A DNA stretch of 18,463 bases. Source: an uncultured Thermomicrobiales bacterium (GTDB lineage Bacteria > Chloroflexota > Chloroflexia > Thermomicrobiales > UBA6265). Both the position numbers and the translations under genes were made by a program. The stretch spans positions 1 to 18,463 of the forward strand of contig CADCWI010000098.1 of the NCBI GenBank assembly GCA_902806355.1. The letters are read 5' to 3'. Positions 15,077 through 18,463 of this stretch are shown here, one piece after another. Position 1 is the stretch's first letter, and the number at the start of each line of letters is the position of its first letter. The notes below the pieces were generated by a model, which had not been told where the DNA came from, did no database searches, and saw only the letters and a program-made list of their open reading frames with translations.

Positions 15077-15491
15077 CGCCACCGTGCCTCTCACTCGTTC
15101 AGTCGACTGCGCCCGTGTACCGCTCGAACGGCAGTGTATCGGACTGATGTAGAGAGAGCGATAGATGTGGGGCACAATGCCAAGCCACCGAAGAGCGTCA
15201 CGTTTCCCAGGGGACGAGCACAGACGATGGCGAAGCCATCGATGGGCCGCTCCCGCTCGATCACTGCGTGATCGCCTATGAGCGGATGCGGTCCATCGTG
15301 TATCGGCAGCGCACCGAGCAGCTGCACCGGTCCCTGTGCGCCAACGGCGCACCTCTTTGTGGAGCGTTGAGGGCCGAAGGCGGAGAGGCTCCGGGCGGCA
15401 GATAAGGCACGCTGCCATGACATCAACCGCCTGAACCATGGATCCAGCTTCGCTGCATAGGGACCGATGCGCTGCTGATACACGATCGTCC
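15077..15491. other. Intergenic region with multiple stem-loops
   Basis: About 415 bases between the ABC ATPase and amidohydrolase genes. Contents: an exact palindrome CAGTCGACTG (15100-15109) 24 bases upstream of the amidohydrolase start; the dispersed repeat and its hairpins (15225-15298); and a 7-bp hairpin GTGCGCC-AAC-GGCGCAC (15336-15352). No convincing promoter hexamer pair is found for the amidohydrolase gene, although one is expected here. Confidence 0.5.
15225..15298 (-). repeat. Dispersed palindromic repeat, copy C (best-folded copy)
   Basis: Hairpin 1 is CGATGGC-GAA-GCCATCG (15225-15241). Hairpin 2 is nested: CGATGGGCCG (15240-15249) pairs with CGGTCCATCG (15289-15298) with one G-T pair; inside it CCGCTC (15253-15258) pairs with GAGCGG (15280-15285); innermost is GATCAC-TGC-GTGATC (15259-15273). 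Related sequences are at 6434-6522 and 12027-12077. The minus strand reads GPHPLIGDHAVIERERPID, close to the segment inside the hypothetical protein at 6185-6769. Confidence 0.65.
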
Positions 15492-16355
15492 CTACGGGAT
15501 GTGTGGCGAGGCGCTGACTGTCCAGCCGGCCCGTGCGCGGGCCGCCCAGCGGCGGCCGAGCGAATGCACCTCGATCGGAATGCCGAAACATTCGGAGACC
15601 AGGTCCGAGGTCAGCACCTCGCCGACCGTTCCGGCGGCGAGGATCCGGCCCTCACGGAGGAGGAGCACGTGCGACACGCTCTGCGGCAGGTCCTCGAGAT
15701 GGTGGGACACCATGATCGTCGGGAGGTCCGGACGTGATCCGGCGAGCTGGTCCAGCGACGCAAGCAGTGCCTCACGCGCCGGGAAGTCGAGCCCAGTCGC
15801 CGGTTCGTCGAGCAGCATCAGGTCAGGAGCGGCGATGAGTGCCCGCGCGATCAGGACCCGCTGACGTTCCCCATGGGAGAGCGTCCGGATCTCCCGTTCG
15901 GCGAAGGCGGAACATCCGACGATGCGGAGCAGGTCATCCGCCCGCTCGTACTCCCCGGCACCCCAGTCCTCCCATCGCGGCCAGATCGTGTTCCGTAGTC
16001 CGGTCAACACGACCTCGCGGGCGTTGAGCCAGTCCAGCGTCCGGAGCGACGGATCGACGCGTCCGATCCGGCTCCGGAGCGCCCGCATGTCAACCTGCCC
16101 GAGCGTCTCGCCGAGGATCTTGGCGTTGCCCACGCTCGGATGCCGGTCCGCGCCGATGATCGAGAGCAGGGTCGTCTTGCCAGCGCCATTTGGGCCCAGG
16201 ATCACCCAGTGCTCACCCGTTCTCGCCCGCCAATCGACCCGGTCGAGGATCAACGCGCGTTCCGGTGTCCAGACGGTAACGCCCTCCAGTGACACGGCAT
16301 CGTTCAACGTTCCCTGCTTTCCCCACGTCGTCAACCGTTCCGCCGCCCCGGCCAT
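15492..16355 (-). CDS. ABC transporter ATP-binding protein (YlmA-like)
   Basis: 287 residues, a single nucleotide-binding domain. Walker A GPNGAGKTT is at 54-62, the signature LSHGERQ at 159-165, Walker B LMLLDEP at 179-185 with E184 as catalytic base, and switch H218 in MVSHH. The usual Q-loop glutamine is not evident: the segment reads SRIGRVDPSLR. This resembles the YlmA/ModF-type soluble ABC proteins, where the same loop is SSL-like. No transmembrane partner is adjacent, so it could serve a distant permease or have a non-transport role. The start at 16355 (complement ATG) has a weak ribosome site; TTG 16307 and GTG 16295 are alternatives that lose only a variable leader. Confidence 0.85.
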   Translation of the reverse strand: MAGAAERLTTWGKQGTLNDAVSLEGVTVWTPERALILDRVDWRARTGEHWVILGPNGAGKTTLLSIIGADRHPSVGNAKILGETLGQVDMRALRSRIGRVDPSLRTLDWLNAREVVLTGLRNTIWPRWEDWGAGEYERADDLLRIVGCSAFAEREIRTLSHGERQRVLIARALIAAPDLMLLDEPATGLDFPAREALLASLDQLAGSRPDLPTIMVSHHLEDLPQSVSHVLLLREGRILAAGTVGEVLTSDLVSECFGIPIEVHSLGRRWAARARAGWTVSASPHIP

Positions 16356-16446
16356 TGACCAGGCAGCCTACCCGAGCACACGCCCAGCCCGCAATCAGGC
16401 GCGAGCCAGTACGGCGAGCCGCAATTGTGAAATCCGGTCGGACCAG

Positions 16447-16476
16447 TTGACATCCACGCATTGCCTCCCGTATGTT
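16447..16476 (+). promoter_or_regulatory. Candidate sigma-70 promoter for the sugar ABC importer
   Basis: A consensus -35 TTGACA (16447-16452), an 18-base spacer and TATGTT (16471-16476) as -10. The start point would be near 16483, giving a leader of about 225 bases that contains the 16592-16612 palindrome, so the palindrome would be a downstream operator rather than an occluding one. Confidence 0.4.
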
Positions 16477-16591
16477 TCGCCTCACGAACACAGTCCATTA
16501 CGTCGGCGGGCATCAGGACTCATCAAGTCCACATCGACGCGCCAGTCCGTGGCTTCCGGCGACAGCGAAAAGGAGGCTTTCCGCACCAAGA

Positions 16592-16612
16592 CCGATACCA
16601 TATCCCTATCGG
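16592..16612. promoter_or_regulatory. Palindromic motif shared with the lon upstream region
   Basis: CCGATA (16592-16597) and TATCGG (16607-16612) form a 6-base inverted repeat with a 9-base centre. The first 15 bases repeat exactly at 9021-9035. The spacing and 21-base size fit a dimeric regulator site, and sugar importers are often controlled this way, but no regulator is present. Confidence 0.4.
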
Positions 16613-16708
16613 GCCACTCCGTTCTTGGAACTGATGCTCTTTTCATACAGATGCCGCAGTCTATCCGCGACGACGAGTCCGGACGACGCGGCTGGAGGTT
16701 CAAACGTA

Positions 16709-18220
16709 ATGTCGGCACCTCGCAAACCCGCTTCAGCTGTCTCCGACGCTGTCACCAGGGCCGCGACGCACCAGGTCTCACGCCGGACGCTCGTCAAGGG
16801 CGCCGCCGGCCTCGGTGCCGCCGCCGCGGCGTCGAGCGTCTTCTCCGTTCCGACGATCGTTGGGCAGGAGAAGACCCCGGTGGTCTTCTGGACCACATTC
16901 TCCGCCGACGGGCTCGCCAACGTGACGGCGATCGTCGACGCCTTCAACGCGCAAAGCCCTGACGTCGCCGTGACGATCGAGCAACTTCCGCCGGCGGAGG
17001 TCTCGGACTCGTCCAAGCTGCTCACCGCGGTGCGTGGCGGGACCGGTCCGGACATCTATCATCTCGACCGGTTCATCGTCGCGGAACGCGCCGGCCAAGG
17101 CGCGCTGCAGGATCTCACGCCACTCTGCGAAGCCAACGGGATCGATCCCTCGCTTTCGGACTGGGTAAGCTTTGCGGCGGCCGAAGCGCTCTTCAACGGG
17201 GCGCCGTACGCGCTGCCGTTCGATACCGACCTTCGTGGCGTGTACTACAACAGAACGTTGGCGGCCGCTCACGGCGTCGACATTTCACGGATGGATCCGG
17301 AGAACGGCCCGATCACCTGGGACGCCTTCTTCGAGCTCGCGGCACAGTTCGACGTGACGGACGCCAACGGCAACTTCACCCAGATGGGATTCGTGCCACA
17401 GTTCGGCCAAAGTTCCCCGTACACCTACGGATACTCCTTCGGCGGCAATTTCATGGACTGGGAAAACTGCCAAGTGACCCCGGACGATCCGGGCGTCGTG
17501 GCGGGTGGTCAGCTGGTCTACGATTACAACCAGAGCAAGGGTCCGGACAAGGTCCAGGCCTTCATCCAGGCCGCCACGGTCGTTGGCGCGCCACCGACGG
17601 AAAGCCCGTTCAACCAGGGCCGCCTCGCATTCCTCCTCAGCGGTGATTGGGAACTCCAGTCCATACCGAGATACAACCCGGACATGGACTTCGGCATCAC
17701 CTACATTCCGGTTCCCGAGGAGGGTGCGGATCCCTCGACTTGGGCGGGCGGCTGGTCGACCGTGATCCCGCAGGGTGCCAAGCAGCCGGAGGCGGCCTTC
17801 CAGTTCATGAGGTTCATCTGCGGAGCCGAGGGCCAGCGGATGTACACCATCTCCAGCGCCCACACGCCGACCCTGCGATCGACGTTCCAGGATCCGTCGA
17901 TTTTCTCGGAGAAGCACCGGTTCTTCATCGAGAACCTGCTCAACGTGACGCGGACGCGTCCTCCGCTGCCGGTCGGGGCGAAGTACTGGGATGAGCTCCA
18001 ATCGGCACAGGAGAAGATCGCGCTCAATCTGGAAGACCCGGCAACGGCGTTCGCGACCGTCAAGGCGAACACCCAGCCGTTGATGGGTGGATTCTGTCCG
18101 CTCACGGCTCCGCCCGCGACTGATCCAATCGTGGTTGACTTCAGTGGGCTCCAGGCGACTCCTGGAGCAAGTCCGGCGGCCAGTCCAGTTGCCAGCCCGG
18201 CCGCCACACCGGCGACGTAA
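16709..18220 (+). CDS. Extracellular carbohydrate-binding protein of an ABC importer (Tat-exported)
   Basis: 503 residues of the family 1 solute-binding fold (CUT1-type sugar importers). It captures a sugar outside the cell and delivers it to the permeases. The N-terminus has a twin-arginine signal: SRRTLVK (R25-R26), a hydrophobic Ala-rich segment to about residue 47, then VPTIVGQ, so it is exported folded. The binding domain starts near TPVVFWTTFSADG and includes GTGPDIYHLDRF, PYALPFDTDLRGVYYN, PFNQGRLAFLLSGDWE and GGWSTVIPQGAKQPEAAFQFM, typical hinge and pocket blocks. The last residues, ASPAASPVASPAATPAT, are a low-complexity tail. The start ATG at 16709 follows GGAGGTT at eight bases. 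It is the first gene of an importer operon, with a strong hairpin between it and the permease gene. The substrate is not assignable. Confidence 0.93.
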   Translation: MSAPRKPASAVSDAVTRAATHQVSRRTLVKGAAGLGAAAAASSVFSVPTIVGQEKTPVVFWTTFSADGLANVTAIVDAFNAQSPDVAVTIEQLPPAEVSDSSKLLTAVRGGTGPDIYHLDRFIVAERAGQGALQDLTPLCEANGIDPSLSDWVSFAAAEALFNGAPYALPFDTDLRGVYYNRTLAAAHGVDISRMDPENGPITWDAFFELAAQFDVTDANGNFTQMGFVPQFGQSSPYTYGYSFGGNFMDWENCQVTPDDPGVVAGGQLVYDYNQSKGPDKVQAFIQAATVVGAPPTESPFNQGRLAFLLSGDWELQSIPRYNPDMDFGITYIPVPEEGADPSTWAGGWSTVIPQGAKQPEAAFQFMRFICGAEGQRMYTISSAHTPTLRSTFQDPSIFSEKHRFFIENLLNVTRTRPPLPVGAKYWDELQSAQEKIALNLEDPATAFATVKANTQPLMGGFCPLTAPPATDPIVVDFSGLQATPGASPAASPVASPAATPAT

Positions 18221-18231
18221 ACCGGAGCAGC

Positions 18232-18271
18232 GCCGGGTGAGGTCACCCTGGTCAGGGTGACCTCACCCGGC
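18232..18271 (+). terminator. 19-bp perfect stem-loop between binding-protein and permease genes
   Basis: Arms 18232-18250 and 18253-18271 are exact complements over 19 bases (core GGTGAGGTCACCCTG), with a two-base centre GT, so the real loop is slightly larger. It lies 11 bases after the binding-protein stop and 27 bases before the permease start, with no U-tract. By analogy with other importers it should stabilise or partly terminate the transcript, so that more binding protein than permease is made. Confidence 0.7.
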
Positions 18272-18298
18272 CTCCCCATTCCCGGATTGGAGCAGTCA

Positions 18299-18463
18299 AT
18301 GGTCAGTACCACTCCAGAGACCGCCGGTGCCCAGGTCGGTCAATTGGCGCCAGTCCGACCCACTCGCAGGTACTGGCCAACCAGGCGCGAGCGCGGGCGG
18401 ATGGGGCTTGCATTGCTCTTCATCAGCCCCTGGATCATCGGCTTTTTGGCGTTCATGGTCTAT
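18299..18463 (+). CDS. Sugar ABC transporter permease, N-terminal part (cut by window end)
   Basis: The first 55 codons are visible. A polar, basic leader (RPTRRYWPTRRERGRMG) is followed by the first membrane segment, LALLFISPWIIGFLAFMVY, the typical start of MalF/UgpA-type permeases that pair with family 1 binding proteins. The ATG at 18299 follows GGAG (18289-18292) at six bases. The EAA loop that contacts the ATPase would be beyond the window. The cognate ATPase is not in view; the minus-strand YlmA-like ATPase at 15492-16355 is not of the MalK type. Confidence 0.88.
   Translation, partial: MVSTTPETAGAQVGQLAPVRPTRRYWPTRRERGRMGLALLFISPWIIGFLAFMVY

Larger units (their letters stand above)
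16356..16708. other. Divergent intergenic region between ABC ATPase and sugar-binding protein genes
   Basis: About 350 bases. It holds a plausible sigma-70 promoter at 16447-16476 directed at the binding-protein gene, the palindromic motif at 16592-16612 shared with the lon upstream region, and a strong ribosome site GGAGGTT at 16694-16700. No gene of its own is seen; the open frame running through it from 16472 has an N-terminal part unlike any protein family and is replaced by the Tat signal start at 16709. Confidence 0.55.

Noticed and set aside
15336..15352. A rho-independent terminator for the ABC ATPase gene
   Set aside because: It is a clean 7-bp hairpin, but it lies about 140 bases past the stop with no T-run on the minus strand.
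15077..15439. N-terminal extension of the amidohydrolase to an ATG at 15439
   Set aside because: The added 121 residues are Arg/Ser-rich, run through the repeat region and have no resemblance to amidohydrolases; the family N-terminus begins near DTVITGGRVIDP.

Overview
The window is a GC-rich, densely coded bacterial chromosome segment. I read it as Chloroflexota, probably Thermomicrobia-like. This is an inference from protein style only: a Tat-exported sugar-binding protein with an Ala/Ser/Pro tail, a Cys-anchored lipoprotein with a beta-rich domain, GTG/TTG starts, and hairpins without U-tracts. There is no rRNA, tRNA, CRISPR array, transposase or phage gene.

Layout, left to right. (1) Positions 1-1401 are dnaA, cut by the window edge. 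It is followed on the + strand by an L-rhamnose mutarotase (RhaM) gene and not by dnaN. (2) Positions 1986-4592 hold a tight + strand cassette: a PhyH-type Fe(II)/2-oxoglutarate dioxygenase, a Nudix hydrolase whose TTG start overlaps the preceding stop, and a TIM-barrel sugar-phosphate isomerase/epimerase. Its substrate cannot be read from sequence. (3) A family I inorganic pyrophosphatase is followed by a DUF1684 protein. The DUF1684 gene has its own promoter overlapped by an AT-rich perfect palindrome. (4) Two strong hairpins separate this from two minus-strand genes, a hypothetical protein carrying a repeat-encoded segment and a small lipoprotein. Divergent from these is a LOG-family (TIGR00730) gene. 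(5) After a roughly 700-base stretch rich in palindromes lies lon. (6) Four minus-strand genes run from 16355 down to 12146: a lone YlmA-like ABC ATPase, an EF_0837-type amidohydrolase, a 2H phosphoesterase (2'-5' RNA ligase-like) that overlaps it by 44 bases, and murI. (7) On the + strand, a carbohydrate ABC importer starts with its Tat-dependent binding protein, then a 19-bp-stem hairpin, then the first 55 codons of a permease cut by the window end.

The least ordinary signal is a dispersed palindromic repeat. I find related copies at 6434-6522 (two units, inside a reading frame), 12027-12077 (intergenic, inverted) and 15225-15298 (intergenic, strongly folded). Pairwise identity is about 74-78% over roughly 50 bases, and a stem base pair covaries between copies. 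One copy lies in frame within a protein gene and the others are intergenic, which recalls the Rickettsia palindromic elements, but I know of no described family that this belongs to. Most of the other content is core metabolism and transport that I would call ordinary.
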